From positions 2,046,001 to 2,110,000 of the forward strand of contig NC_014829.1 of assembly GCF_000177235.2 (NCBI RefSeq): a DNA stretch of 64,000 nucleotides, in the 5' to 3' direction. The notes under the pieces were generated by a model. The model made no database searches and had not been told where the DNA came from. It saw only the letters and a list, made by a program, of their open reading frames with translations. The translations under genes were made by a program, and so were the position numbers. This document shows, in pieces, positions 56,632-64,000 of the stretch. This DNA comes from Evansella cellulosilytica DSM 2522. Its GTDB lineage: Bacteria > Bacillota > Bacilli > Bacillales > Salisediminibacteriaceae. Positions within the stretch are counted from its first letter, which is position 1; the number at the start of each line of letters is the position of its first letter.

Positions 56632-57750
56632 ATGAAGATTATTTCAGTAGAACCAACACCAAGTCCTAATACAATGAAGCTTACACTCAGCCAGTCTCTT
56701 CCACAAGGGAAGGCTCATAATTATACGAAAGAGACGAGTGAGGGAGCGCCATCATTTGTTCAAGACTTATTTAAAGTGGAGGGTGTAAAAGGCGTATACC
56801 ATGTGGCGGACTTTATTGCTGTAGAACGACATCCGAAAGTAGATTGGAAAGTCATTCTACCAGAAGTGCGTGCAGTTTTCGGAGAGACAAATCCAACTAG
56901 AGATACGCCAGAAACAACTGTAGATGAACATTTTGGAGAGGTCAATGTTCAAGTGCATAAATTTAAAGGAATCCCAATACAGGTAAAGGCCTTTTCAGGA
57001 GAGGAAGAAGTACGAGTAGCTTTACCTAATATTTTTAAAGAGGCTACAGTTAAAGCAACGTTACCAGAAGATAATATTGTAATGCAGAGAAAGTGGGTCG
57101 ATTATAGACCAAGATACGGAGACCTTCAAGAGGTAGCTGATGAGGTAGCAGAAGAAATTAAAGCTAGCTATAATCAGGAACGGTTAGAAGAATTGATAAA
57201 GCAAGCGCTAAACAATGGTGAAAAGCCTAAAGGGAATAAAAAATGGCTAAAGGTTACAGCAGAGATGCTGAATAACGAGGATTGGAAAAAACGATTTGCT
57301 GTTCTTGAACAAATGGACCCAAGTGTAGAAGATTTACCGGTATTAGAAATCGCCCTTCAAGATGAAAAAGCATCAATACGTCGATTAGCTACAGTGTATT
57401 TAGGAATGATAGAGGATGAAAAAGTATTACCATATTTATATCGTGCATTAACAGATCAATCGGTTACAGTTAGGCGAACAGCAGGAGATGCATTATCTGA
57501 TATTGGTAGTGCTAAGGCGATTCCTGCAATGGTAAAAGCATTGAAGGATAAAAATAAACTAGTTAGATGGAGAGCTGCTATGTTTCTATATGAAGTGGGA
57601 GACGAAACAGCTATTGACGCATTAAAAGAGGCAGAAAATGATACAGAGTTTGAAGTAAGCATGCAAGTGAAGTTAGCTCTCGCAAGAATAGAAGGTGGGG
57701 AAGAAGCAAAAGGTTCCGTATGGAAGCAAATGACAGAAGCCTTTGATTAG
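56632..57750 (+). CDS. ypgR: YpgR/CvfC-like protein: Nfu N-domain plus HEAT repeats
   Basis: A 372-residue protein. Residues 1-90 form a NifU/Nfu N-terminal domain (EPTPSPNTMKLTLS, GVYHVADFIAVERH), the middle is a conserved virulence factor C region (RKWVDYRPRYGDL), and the C-terminal third has HEAT-like repeats (ASIRRLATVYLGMIEDEKVLPYLYRAL, VTVRRTAGDALSDIGSAKAIPAMVKAL). AAAGGGG before the ATG. Homologous to conserved virulence factor C of Staphylococcus; mechanism unknown, possibly linked to iron-sulfur proteins. Confidence 0.87.
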   Translation: MKIISVEPTPSPNTMKLTLSQSLPQGKAHNYTKETSEGAPSFVQDLFKVEGVKGVYHVADFIAVERHPKVDWKVILPEVRAVFGETNPTRDTPETTVDEHFGEVNVQVHKFKGIPIQVKAFSGEEEVRVALPNIFKEATVKATLPEDNIVMQRKWVDYRPRYGDLQEVADEVAEEIKASYNQERLEELIKQALNNGEKPKGNKKWLKVTAEMLNNEDWKKRFAVLEQMDPSVEDLPVLEIALQDEKASIRRLATVYLGMIEDEKVLPYLYRALTDQSVTVRRTAGDALSDIGSAKAIPAMVKALKDKNKLVRWRAAMFLYEVGDETAIDALKEAENDTEFEVSMQVKLALARIEGGEEAKGSVWKQMTEAFD

Positions 57751-57779
57751 TTGAGGATATTAATTGTTTTACAGATGGT

Positions 57780-57822
57780 ACTCAAAAGGTGGAAGCTTAC
57801 CTTTTAAATACCTATTTTTTTG
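57780..57822 (+). terminator. Terminator after ypgR
   Basis: AAAAGGT-ggaagctt-ACCTTTT stem followed by TATTTTTTT. Its CTCAAAAGGT core resembles the hairpins at 47904 and 54953. Confidence 0.75.
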
Positions 57823-57835
57823 GTGGTTGTATACT

Positions 57836-57955
57836 ATTGGAAAGCAAGTATCCTGAAGTGAAAATCAACAACACCAAAGTGAAGTTAACAAGAAATTTTT
57901 TAATGAGATAATATTATTCTGAGACTATGATCTTTTTTGAAAATTGATTCGTATG
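57836..57955. repeat. Left copy of an imperfect direct duplication flanking the IS
   Basis: Contains the 3' part of the intergenic repeat (AAGCAAGTATCCTGAAGTG, then AAATCAAC), then an AT-rich tail ending with AAATTGATTCGTATG. The same order occurs at about 59574-59705; the final 15 bases are identical. The partial repeat (about 57838-57882) is counted as R3. Confidence 0.55.
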
Positions 57956-57964
57956 AATCAATTT
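57941..57964. repeat. Perfect inverted repeat before the transposase
   Basis: AAATTGATTC-gtat-GAATCAATTT, 10-bp arms. It could be a transposase binding or regulatory site. The first 15 bases recur at 59691-59705. Confidence 0.7.
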
Positions 57965-58002
57965 CATAATTATTGGCCCTTATGGGCCAAGGGTTTCAGA
58001 AC

Positions 58003-59445
58003 ATGAAAAAAGGAGCACCTCCCCAAATGTCGAATTTAGTAAGTGACGAACAAACCAATTCGAATGGGAGGAAGCCCCTTATGTCTATTGTACGACAAGA
58101 GAGCCTTTTTAGCATGCAAATTTTATTTGACTTAGAACCTACCCACCGTTATGATGAGATTTTTTCAGCGATTGATATTCATCCCATCCTCACTATCGTA
58201 GTGAAAAGATCTAATTTAGGTAGACCTGTAGAATTAAACTATCCTGCAATGATTCAAGCACTCGTGGTGAGGCTTGTTGAGAGAATTCCCGAGATGCAAC
58301 TCCTAGTTGAACGTTTAAACACCGACCTTAATTTTAAGCTGGACTGTGGCTTTTTGATATCTGATCCAGTCCCTTCTGAAGCTTCATTTTCAAGGATGAT
58401 TACAAAAATTAAAGATACAGACATTCTTGAAGAGGTAAACTCTCAAATAATAACTGATGCAATCAACGAAGAATATATTACAGATCCTAATATTGCGATT
58501 GACTCTGGTCACTTCGAGGCGAGAGATCAGGCTCCTTCAAAAAAAGAAGAGAAACCAAAGTCTGAGCCAAAGAAACGTGGGCGTAAATCAAAGGCCGAAC
58601 ATGAACAATGGTTAAAAGAGAAAGAAGCTAAGGAAGCATCCTTGTCTATTTTTGAAAAGAAAATTGAAGATCAACTAGACGTTTCTTACGATGAACTTCA
58701 TGATCAAATGCCACTTCATCCTACATGGGGCGTGAAGAAAAATAGTGAAGGGAAAAATGTGTTTTGGTTTGGTTATAAAGGTCATTTAGCTGTTGATACC
58801 AAAACTCAGTTTATTCTTCATTCAATGATTTCCTCAGGTAGCCTAAACGATGGTAAAGCTGCTATACCTTTATTAAAAGGAATAGAGAGAAACTTTTCGG
58901 AACTTAGGATGATCTATGCACTAATGGATGCAGGATATGATTACGATGCAATCTATGAACAAGTCCATCGAATGAAAGGATATTCCATCATTGCTTATAA
59001 CAAAAAAAATGAATCAGAGCCAATTGGGTTTGATGAAAATTTCGCTCCAACGTGTGTAAGGGAACATTCCTATCGATACGATAGCTTTGATAAAAAATAC
59101 CAAACCTTAAAATACACACGTCCAAAAGAGTGTAGGGATTGTCCTCTAGCTGAAGATACATTATGCCAAAAGGTCTACAAGATAAAAATAGAGTCGGATT
59201 TACGCCGGTACAGTGCACCCGCACGCGGTTCAGTTGCCTGGAAAGATAGATTTAAGGAACGGAGTTCCGTTGAAAGGGTCATTGGATACCTAAAAGAATT
59301 CTTTCAGTTGAACAATGTAAGATATCGAACAGGAAAACGAGCTAAAGTCCATTTTGATTTGGTTACCATGGTGTACAATGGAATGAAATTAGTTAGCATG
59401 AGACTTGCTCAAAAACAATATTCAATGAATTCAGTAGCAGCTTAA
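58003..59445 (+). CDS. IS transposase, DDE superfamily (IS1182/IS5-like)
   Basis: About 480 residues, apparently intact. N-terminal part LDLEPTHRYDEIFSAIDIHPI-like (ending LEPTHRYDEIFSAIDIHP), a basic region KKRGRKSKAEHEQW near residue 180, and catalytic acidic residues: Asp in IAIDSGHFEARD, Asp in YALMDAGYDYDAI, Glu in SSVERVIGYLKEFF. A cysteine cluster CRDCPLAEDTLC precedes the last motif, as in IS1182 relatives. ATG 58003 has no good ribosome site; in-frame starts at 57973 (TTG), 57982 and 58027 are alternatives. It faces the same way as neighbours. Confidence 0.85.
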   Translation: MKKGAPPQMSNLVSDEQTNSNGRKPLMSIVRQESLFSMQILFDLEPTHRYDEIFSAIDIHPILTIVVKRSNLGRPVELNYPAMIQALVVRLVERIPEMQLLVERLNTDLNFKLDCGFLISDPVPSEASFSRMITKIKDTDILEEVNSQIITDAINEEYITDPNIAIDSGHFEARDQAPSKKEEKPKSEPKKRGRKSKAEHEQWLKEKEAKEASLSIFEKKIEDQLDVSYDELHDQMPLHPTWGVKKNSEGKNVFWFGYKGHLAVDTKTQFILHSMISSGSLNDGKAAIPLLKGIERNFSELRMIYALMDAGYDYDAIYEQVHRMKGYSIIAYNKKNESEPIGFDENFAPTCVREHSYRYDSFDKKYQTLKYTRPKECRDCPLAEDTLCQKVYKIKIESDLRRYSAPARGSVAWKDRFKERSSVERVIGYLKEFFQLNNVRYRTGKRAKVHFDLVTMVYNGMKLVSMRLAQKQYSMNSVAA

Positions 59446-59482
59446 TTCTTTTGTAAAAGGACCAATGTTATTTTAAAACAGC

Positions 59483-59609
59483 GTTGATTGGAGCTGAAGG
59501 TACGAGACGCCTGCGGGAAAAGCAACAGCTGAAGATCCCGCAGGGTGGGTTTCCCGAGGAAGCTGAAGCGTTGCCCGCGGCAAGCGAGTATCCTTAAGAG
59601 GAAATCAAC
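59483..59609. repeat. Intergenic palindromic repeat, copy R4
   Basis: 127 bases from GTTGATTGGAGC to GGAAATCAAC. Inner complementary blocks CTGCGGGAAAAGC / GATCCCGCAG and GGTTTCCCGAGG; classic GC-rich element with conserved GTTGATT/AATCAAC ends against an AT-rich background. Confidence 0.82.
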
Positions 59610-59705
59610 ACAAATTTAAAGTAACTGATTTAAAAAACGATATAACTATTAATTCTGAAAGTGTTGGCTTTTTTATAAAAGTGAATTATGAAATTGATTC
59701 GTATG
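59574..59705. repeat. Right copy of the imperfect direct duplication flanking the IS
   Basis: Aligns with 57836-57955: CAAGCGAGTATCCTTAAGAG, AAATCAAC, AAAGTAAC, ATTAATTCTGA, CTTTTTTATAAAA, and an identical AAATTGATTCGTATG end. Gaps and mismatches are common in between. Confidence 0.55.
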
Positions 59706-59779
59706 TTAAAAAATTGAAAAAAAGTTTTTCTCTTGTTAAATAGAATGATAAAATTAAAGTAACGAAGGATGTGATTGAA

Positions 59780-59992
59780 ATGAAACGTGATGAACTAGTG
59801 GAAAGACTCAAAGAGCTACATATGACTGAAATAATTGAATTGATTGAGGATGCAGAGAATGGTGATTTAGAGGAGTTAGAACTTGCTCGAGCCCTTGGAC
59901 TTTTACGGGATGAGAAACTTAATGACGAAGTCATTAAGCTATTAGAGGACAAAGGGGTAAATATTATCTATCTTGAAGACGACGAGGAGTAA
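59780..59992 (+). CDS. Small protein resembling sigma-70 region 1.1
   Basis: A 70-residue acidic protein. The second half, LARALGLLRDEKLNDEVIKLLEDKGVNIIYLEDDEE, resembles the end of region 1.1 of primary sigma factors, where a helix of ELLEDMGI type is followed by an acidic tail. No DNA-binding regions 2-4 are present. ATG 59780 follows a GGATGTG stretch; an ATG nine bases earlier is less well placed. It overlaps ydbS (TAATG), so is translated with the PH-domain genes. Function unknown; could bind RNA polymerase or DNA. Confidence 0.65.
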   Translation: MKRDELVERLKELHMTEIIELIEDAENGDLEELELARALGLLRDEKLNDEVIKLLEDKGVNIIYLEDDEE

Positions 59993-60477
59993 TGATGATG
60001 AGAGCAAAGCCAAATCACCCTCTTGCAAAAAAAACTTTACAGGCATGGCGAATTGTGGGATTACTAGAATGGTTATTCTATTTGCTTATCCCAATAGGAT
60101 ATGGATTAGCAGTGTGGTACTTTGAATTTCCATTATGGCCAACATATATTATAGTTGTCGCAATTATTTTATTAGGTTATTTCAAAGTTATACTAATTCC
60201 AAAACTAAAGTGGAATAACTGGAAATATAAAGTTTTTGAAAATGAAGTGGAGTTAATGTATGGCGTTTTTGTTATTCGTCGAGTTATTATACCAATGATA
60301 CGGGTACAACACGTTGACACGAAACAAGGGCCAATACTTAGATATTATCAATTAGCTTCAGTAACGATTTCCACTGCTGCTACCACTCATGAAATTCCAG
60401 GACTAGAACTTATGGCGGCTGACGAATTAAGAGATCATATAGCAAAACTTGCAAGGGAAGCTGATCCTAATGAATGA
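59992..60477 (+). CDS. ydbS: PH-domain membrane protein, YdbS type
   Basis: A 161-residue protein with two hydrophobic helices (LLEWLFYLLIPIGYGLAVWYF and LWPTYIIVVAIILLGYF) and a bacterial PH (DUF304) domain: YGVFVIRRVIIPMIRVQHVDTKQG and LASVTISTAATTHEIPGL. Three adjacent ATGs (59992, 59995, 59998) follow GAGGAG; 59998 or 59995 has the better spacing. In B. subtilis the YdbS/YdbT pair contributes to resistance to bacteriocin-like peptides. Confidence 0.87.
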   Translation: MMMRAKPNHPLAKKTLQAWRIVGLLEWLFYLLIPIGYGLAVWYFEFPLWPTYIIVVAIILLGYFKVILIPKLKWNNWKYKVFENEVELMYGVFVIRRVIIPMIRVQHVDTKQGPILRYYQLASVTISTAATTHEIPGLELMAADELRDHIAKLAREADPNE

Positions 60478-61942
60478 ATGGCGTAGACAACATTCCATTG
60501 CAATATTCTTTGGTTTTTTAGGTAGCTTAAAAGAATTAATATTTACCTTTATTGCTATTTTCATTTTTGGTCAATCGTCTCAAATAGGTGGTCCATTTTT
60601 TTATAGTGTTTTCTTTTCAATCGTGTTGGTATCTACACTCATTTTAGGTGTTATTAAATGGTGGACATTTAAGTATCAATTAAATGAACAAGAATTACAA
60701 ATAAAGCAAGGGCTAATATTTAAGAAAAATCGCTATATTCGTAAGGAACGAATTCAAAGCATCGATATACAGGCGAAGTTACTACAAAGACTTTTTAATC
60801 TAGTAGAGTTAAGAATTGAGACTGCTGGTGGTGGAGCGGAGCCAGAATTTAGAATTGTTGCATTAAAGAAAGAAGAAGCTCGATTTATTAAAGAGCAACT
60901 ACTAATAAATGATAAAGAAGATGAAGAATTCGAAATGATCCATGAAGAGGAAAGTTTTACTGATGAGATGTTTGAAGAAGAAAATAACGACCATTCGTTT
61001 CATTGGGCTTTATCCAAAAAACGTTTAATAATTGCGGCATTAACTTCTAGTGGGATCGGTATTGTTGCTACTTTTATAGCCGCAATCGTTTCTCAAGCAC
61101 AACAATTTATACCTGATACCTTTTATGAGTATTTTTTTGGTTGGATCATGCATTCTAGTATTATATATATAGGTTTTATCGTTTTGTTTATTTTATTGAT
61201 AGCTTGGTTCATATCAATAGGGAATACTATATTAAAGTATGGTATGTTTCGAATTGAAACGAAGGGTGATGAAGTTCATATTTCGAGGGGAGTATTAGAG
61301 AGGCGGCAATTAACGCTATCAGCAAATAGAATTACTGCTGTAAGAATTGTGCAGAATTTATTTAGACAGCCCTTCGGATATGCAGCTGTATATGTTGAAA
61401 GTGCTGGTGGCGGTAGTGCAGAAGAAGACTTATCAACTATATTAATTCCTTTATGCAAAAAGAAGGAAGTAAATGATATTATTCAGCATATAATTCCATC
61501 TTTTGTTGTAGAAAGAGAATATGAAAAACTGCCGCGTAAAAGTTTACGTAGATATATGATCAAATTGTTGTTGCCTTCACTTATACTTGCAGCAATTGTA
61601 ACGTATTTACTTCCTTATGGATGGTTATCATTTATATTACCATTTTTTGCGATATTATTAGGGATAATGCAGTATTACGACGCTGGGATTGGAATTAGCA
61701 AACAGCTACTGCTTATAAAATCAAGAAAAATCTCATTATCTGAGGTTATTATTCCGAGAAATCGAATACAATCAATGAGTTCATCTCAGTCAATTTTACA
61801 ACGATTTGATGACCTACATACGATCCATGTTGCAATTCTATCAAGTATTAGTGGGAAAAATTTTTCGTTAAGACACATTAGTGGCGGACAAAGGGAAAAA
61901 GGGTTTCATTGGTATTCATACGAAAGTAATAATAAAAAATAA
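60470..61942 (+). CDS. ydbT: PH-domain membrane protein, YdbT type
   Basis: A 490-residue protein with about six membrane helices and three PH/DUF304 domains: YIRKERIQSIDIQAKLLQRLF with IETAGGGAEPEF; ERRQLTLSANRITAVRIVQNL with VESAGGGSAEEDL; and VIIPRNRIQSMSSSQSILQRF near the end. An acidic stretch with DEMFEEENNDH separates the first and second units. ATG 60470 overlaps the ydbS stop. The small gene, ydbS and ydbT form one unit. Confidence 0.87.
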   Translation: MNEWRRQHSIAIFFGFLGSLKELIFTFIAIFIFGQSSQIGGPFFYSVFFSIVLVSTLILGVIKWWTFKYQLNEQELQIKQGLIFKKNRYIRKERIQSIDIQAKLLQRLFNLVELRIETAGGGAEPEFRIVALKKEEARFIKEQLLINDKEDEEFEMIHEEESFTDEMFEEENNDHSFHWALSKKRLIIAALTSSGIGIVATFIAAIVSQAQQFIPDTFYEYFFGWIMHSSIIYIGFIVLFILLIAWFISIGNTILKYGMFRIETKGDEVHISRGVLERRQLTLSANRITAVRIVQNLFRQPFGYAAVYVESAGGGSAEEDLSTILIPLCKKKEVNDIIQHIIPSFVVEREYEKLPRKSLRRYMIKLLLPSLILAAIVTYLLPYGWLSFILPFFAILLGIMQYYDAGIGISKQLLLIKSRKISLSEVIIPRNRIQSMSSSQSILQRFDDLHTIHVAILSSISGKNFSLRHISGGQREKGFHWYSYESNNKK

Positions 61943-62096
61943 CGGAAAACAAGAAACTATATTATACAATGTTAAAGGGTTTCTCAGAAGGGGGAAAAGG
62001 AGTAGCTAAAAAGGGAAACATATGAGGGCACTAAAAAGTGATGTTCTTTGTGAAAAACTTGCTGTTTCGTTGCATTAATATTCTATATATAGGGAA
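61943..62096. other. Gene-free stretch after ydbT
   Basis: AT-rich. No clear terminator: GGGTTTCTCAGAAGGGG lies near 61979 but no good stem forms. Together with the repeat R5 and 62310-62451 this makes a 509-base gap without genes. Confidence 0.4.
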
Positions 62097-62309
62097 AGTT
62101 GATGAGACCGGAGGAGGCGAGGTAACTGTCTCTTCCTCTACGAGCATATGCTTTGGAGCGTATCCGTCGAGACAACTCGAAGCATAAGGCGACGAAGTAA
62201 CGCTCGTTCCTGTGGGGATCGAAGGCAGGGGTGAGACCCCGCAGACCGCAGGTCGAGGAGGCCCACCAGCCGCCCACGGAAAGCGAGTTTGCACAGGTCT
62301 CATCAACTT
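62097..62309. repeat. Intergenic palindromic repeat, copy R5, largest
   Basis: 213 bases bounded by a perfect 13-bp inverted repeat AGTTGATGAGACC / GGTCTCATCAACT. The interior shares exact 16- and 23-base blocks with R1 (62126-62141; 62161-62183) and has GC-rich parts such as GGTGAGACCCCGCAGACC and GGCCCACCAGCCGCCC, unlike the surrounding DNA. No open frame with coding character. Confidence 0.85.
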
Positions 62310-62451
62310 CTATATTCAAAAAACCTTATATTTATTAGACTATCCTTTGAATTTAAGTAATTTTTCAGTGGCCTCGTATTCTTTCACTTTTTCAGTGCAC
62401 TCAAACATGTACCTTTTTAGTCCCCTCGGAAAACTCCCTTAAGTAATCCTT

Positions 62452-63417
62452 TTATTCTGCGGAAAATTGCGTTGCATATGAAGTTAAGACTCTTTCTCCA
62501 GTATCTGAAGTAAATTCAAATCTATCATAAGTAATATCGTCATCATTTTCCCGTATTGTCCTTTCAAAATGATGTTGAACGACATATTGAGTTTCAGCAT
62601 TAGAATATGAGATAAAATTAACGCCCTTAAATTCCTGTCTACTTAATGAGCTTAGCATTTGAACAAGCAGAGCATTATGGCAATAAACAGAATGTTCATG
62701 GCCTAATCCGAACTTTTGCAATCCCTTTTCCAATGCATGGAGAGAGGGGGAGTCTAGCTCATTTAAAAGTATTTGGTAAGGATCAAACTGTGTTTTATTA
62801 AGTCTAACAGTACTGCCATGTGATAAGTCAATTTGTTTTCCATTATTTAATTCAAATGTTAGGCCTGAAATATAATGGGCTTGCAACCATTTTTCTTCGA
62901 CATGGATTTCAAACTCAAATGGACATTCCTCTATCGATAAAGATTCGTGCTTTTCTTCCTCATAAATAAACACTTGCCTTCCCTTTTTCACAATTTGATA
63001 GTATATATAAGACTCTTCAAAAAGAAGGTTTTCTCCTTTTAATTTGCGAAGCTCTTGCTGTATTAACGATAAAACTATTTCTGAATCTTCGTTAATTTGT
63101 TGGAATTGATCCCATTTTAGCTTTAATGCATACTTTAAAGATTCATCATAGCTAGATGGGAATGTTGTACTTATTGGCTCAATTTTTTGACCAGAACACT
63201 TGAATATATCATTATCCTTTAGGAAGGGCTTATTTAACTCTAGTTCGTTTAAGCTAATTTCAGGGTACTCATATACTCCTTTTATACGAACGAAAGCTGT
63301 CCAAGGCTTATTAGGTTCTGTTTTCATATCTTCTAATATTCCAACATATTGGCCATTTTTTCCTTCGTTTAGGATAACTTGTTCACCAATATAGTGCTTT
63401 GCTGTTTTACGATCCAT
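62452..63417 (-). CDS. Conserved Bacillus protein, possibly DUF2777
   Basis: A 321-residue soluble protein that I cannot name with certainty; it resembles the DUF2777 group of Bacillus. N-terminal region ILNEGKNGQYVGILEDMKTEPNK looks like a small beta-barrel; later FEIHVEEKWLQAHYISGLTFELNNGKQ. Contains YYQIVKKGRQVFIYEEE and ends FTSDTGERVLTSYATQF. ATG 63417 follows GTGGGGA; the earlier in-frame start falls in that site. No clear terminator downstream. Confidence 0.7.
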   Translation of the reverse strand: MDRKTAKHYIGEQVILNEGKNGQYVGILEDMKTEPNKPWTAFVRIKGVYEYPEISLNELELNKPFLKDNDIFKCSGQKIEPISTTFPSSYDESLKYALKLKWDQFQQINEDSEIVLSLIQQELRKLKGENLLFEESYIYYQIVKKGRQVFIYEEEKHESLSIEECPFEFEIHVEEKWLQAHYISGLTFELNNGKQIDLSHGSTVRLNKTQFDPYQILLNELDSPSLHALEKGLQKFGLGHEHSVYCHNALLVQMLSSLSRQEFKGVNFISYSNAETQYVVQHHFERTIRENDDDITYDRFEFTSDTGERVLTSYATQFSAE

Positions 63418-63549
63418 ATGAATCCCCACTTTTACTATGTTTGATCTTATTTTATCAAATATTTTGGCTTAGCACTATAATAAGATATTTCCTTGTTACA
63501 TATTAGTGAAGCTAAGTTGCATGTATCACTACTTTTCCTATAGAAAGTT

Positions 63550-63603
63550 AAGATCCCTTAACGGTTATGATGGAGCGAATAACCGTTAAGGGATCTTAAT
63601 TTT
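63550..63603 (-). terminator. Terminator for the last minus-strand gene
   Basis: Perfect 19-bp arms, AAGATCCCTTAACGGTTAT and its complement, 10-base loop, with weak T-rich flanks on either strand. It follows the stop of the partial gene. Confidence 0.85.
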
Positions 63604-63999
63604 CTATTGTTCATTATTTCTGTTAAGCGGTATTTCATATCTAATTTGATTAAGACGAATGAGTTGCTGCATTCTATCCATACGAGTGTTTTTTAAATGA
63701 TTAGTTTGCGTTTCGATATATGTACGCATCGAATGTAGTGACGTCATCACATCATCATAGGAATCTAGACGCTGATCTTTTGATAGGCTAGCGTATGTTT
63801 CCAACAACTGTGGTAAGTCATGATTCACAAGTCGTTTTAAATGATGTTTTTCTTCAATATCCAATAAGTTTATATCTTCAATACATTGTTTTAATGCACT
63901 GTCAATTTCTTCAAGCTTCGTGTTAATGAGTGTGTCTAACGATTGATACTCTTTCAATAAGCCTTTAATAGTAAACTCTTGATCTACTGTAGCATCGAC
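63604..63999 (-). CDS. 3' part of a helical protein, 5' end beyond the window
   Basis: The frame is open to the window edge: upstream of the TTG at 63957 it continues VDATVDQEFTIKGLLKEYQ without stop, so the true start lies outside. The visible 132 residues are all helical, DTLINTKLEEIDSALKQC and DLPQLLETYASLSKDQRLDSYD. Recalls C-terminal parts of XpaC-like proteins, but no assignment is made. Confidence 0.6.
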   Translation of the reverse strand, partial: VDATVDQEFTIKGLLKEYQSLDTLINTKLEEIDSALKQCIEDINLLDIEEKHHLKRLVNHDLPQLLETYASLSKDQRLDSYDDVMTSLHSMRTYIETQTNHLKNTRMDRMQQLIRLNQIRYEIPLNRNNEQ

Positions 64000-64000
64000 A

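Larger units (their letters stand above)
57924..59468 (+). mobile_element. Insertion sequence, DDE transposase type
   Basis: About 1.55 kb holding one transposase gene. Candidate imperfect inverted ends of 20 bases: ACTATGATCTTTTTTGAAAA at 57924-57943 and the complement of 59449-59468 (ACATTGGTCCTTTTACAAAA), agreeing at 13 of 20 positions. No clear short target duplication; instead longer imperfect flanking copies are present. Ends are tentative. Confidence 0.6.

Noticed and set aside
62031..62442. Several overlapping open frames in and around the largest repeat
   Set aside because: They arise from the GC-rich, stop-poor repeat interior and lack ribosome sites and family motifs.
1..64000. 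CRISPR arrays, tRNA or rRNA genes, prophage
   Set aside because: No evenly spaced direct repeats of CRISPR size, no tRNA cloverleaf with a TTCGANNC arm, and no phage structural genes were seen; the only mobile gene is the IS transposase.

Overview
The window is an ordinary low-GC chromosomal segment of an endospore-forming member of the Bacillaceae. Gene order follows the Bacillus subtilis hepT-ndk-cheR-aro/trp-qcr-ypj-dapB-bsh-pan-dinG-asnS-dnaD-nth-ponA-recU block almost gene for gene. The AT-rich codon use, spore gene ypjB, bacillithiol genes and very acidic tail on PonA would suit an alkaliphilic or halotolerant relative (Alkalihalobacillus/Evansella-like), but genus cannot be fixed from sequence alone.

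Layout. 1-3300: quinone module (UbiA-family prenyltransferase cut by the window edge, UbiX-like flavin prenyltransferase, MqnA, heptaprenyl diphosphate synthase HepT). This points to menaquinone synthesis by the futalosine route. 3500-5450: ndk and cheR. 5660-18180: aromatic amino acid supra-operon aroF-aroB-aroH / trpE-D-C-(F-B)-A / hisC-tyrA-aroE. A TRAP-type attenuator lies before trpE, and trpF and trpB are joined in one reading frame. 18200-22310: an amidohydrolase-like pseudoenzyme, TPR protein YpiA, an unknown protein and YpiB. 22780-25470: ypiF and the cytochrome bc complex qcrABC. 25500-29480: ypjA, ypjB, a zinc metallopeptidase, YitT-family ypjC (minus strand) and MazG-like ypjD. 29470-34740: dapB, mgsA, bshB1, bshA, cca, birA, tightly packed. 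34740-37180: panBCD behind a leader with an internal terminator. 37260-44410: TPR protein, dinG, a secreted metallo-beta-lactamase-like pseudoenzyme, an MtaD-type deaminase, ypmA, ypmB. 44520-47870: asnS, dnaD, nth, ypoC (aspB is not in its usual place). 47950-51240 (minus): ponA and recU. 51350-57750: small conserved Bacillus genes (yppC, yppE, a lipoprotein, a CBS-ACT protein, ytzC), a nicotinamidase/thioredoxin-fold trio and ypgR. 57830-59710: an insertion sequence embedded in duplicated flanking DNA. 59780-61940: a small protein resembling sigma-70 region 1.1, then two PH-domain membrane proteins (YdbS/YdbT type). 62450-64000: two minus-strand genes of uncertain role, the last cut by the window edge.

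Scattered through the gaps are at least four to five copies of a GTTGAT-ended intergenic palindromic repeat and three copies of a related terminator hairpin. No tRNA, rRNA, CRISPR array or prophage was seen. The most notable observations are the 11-triplet TRAP site, the linkerless TrpF-TrpB fusion, the pan operon leader, two dead-enzyme homologues, a possible iron-sulfur motif in DinG, and the stand-alone sigma-1.1-like protein.
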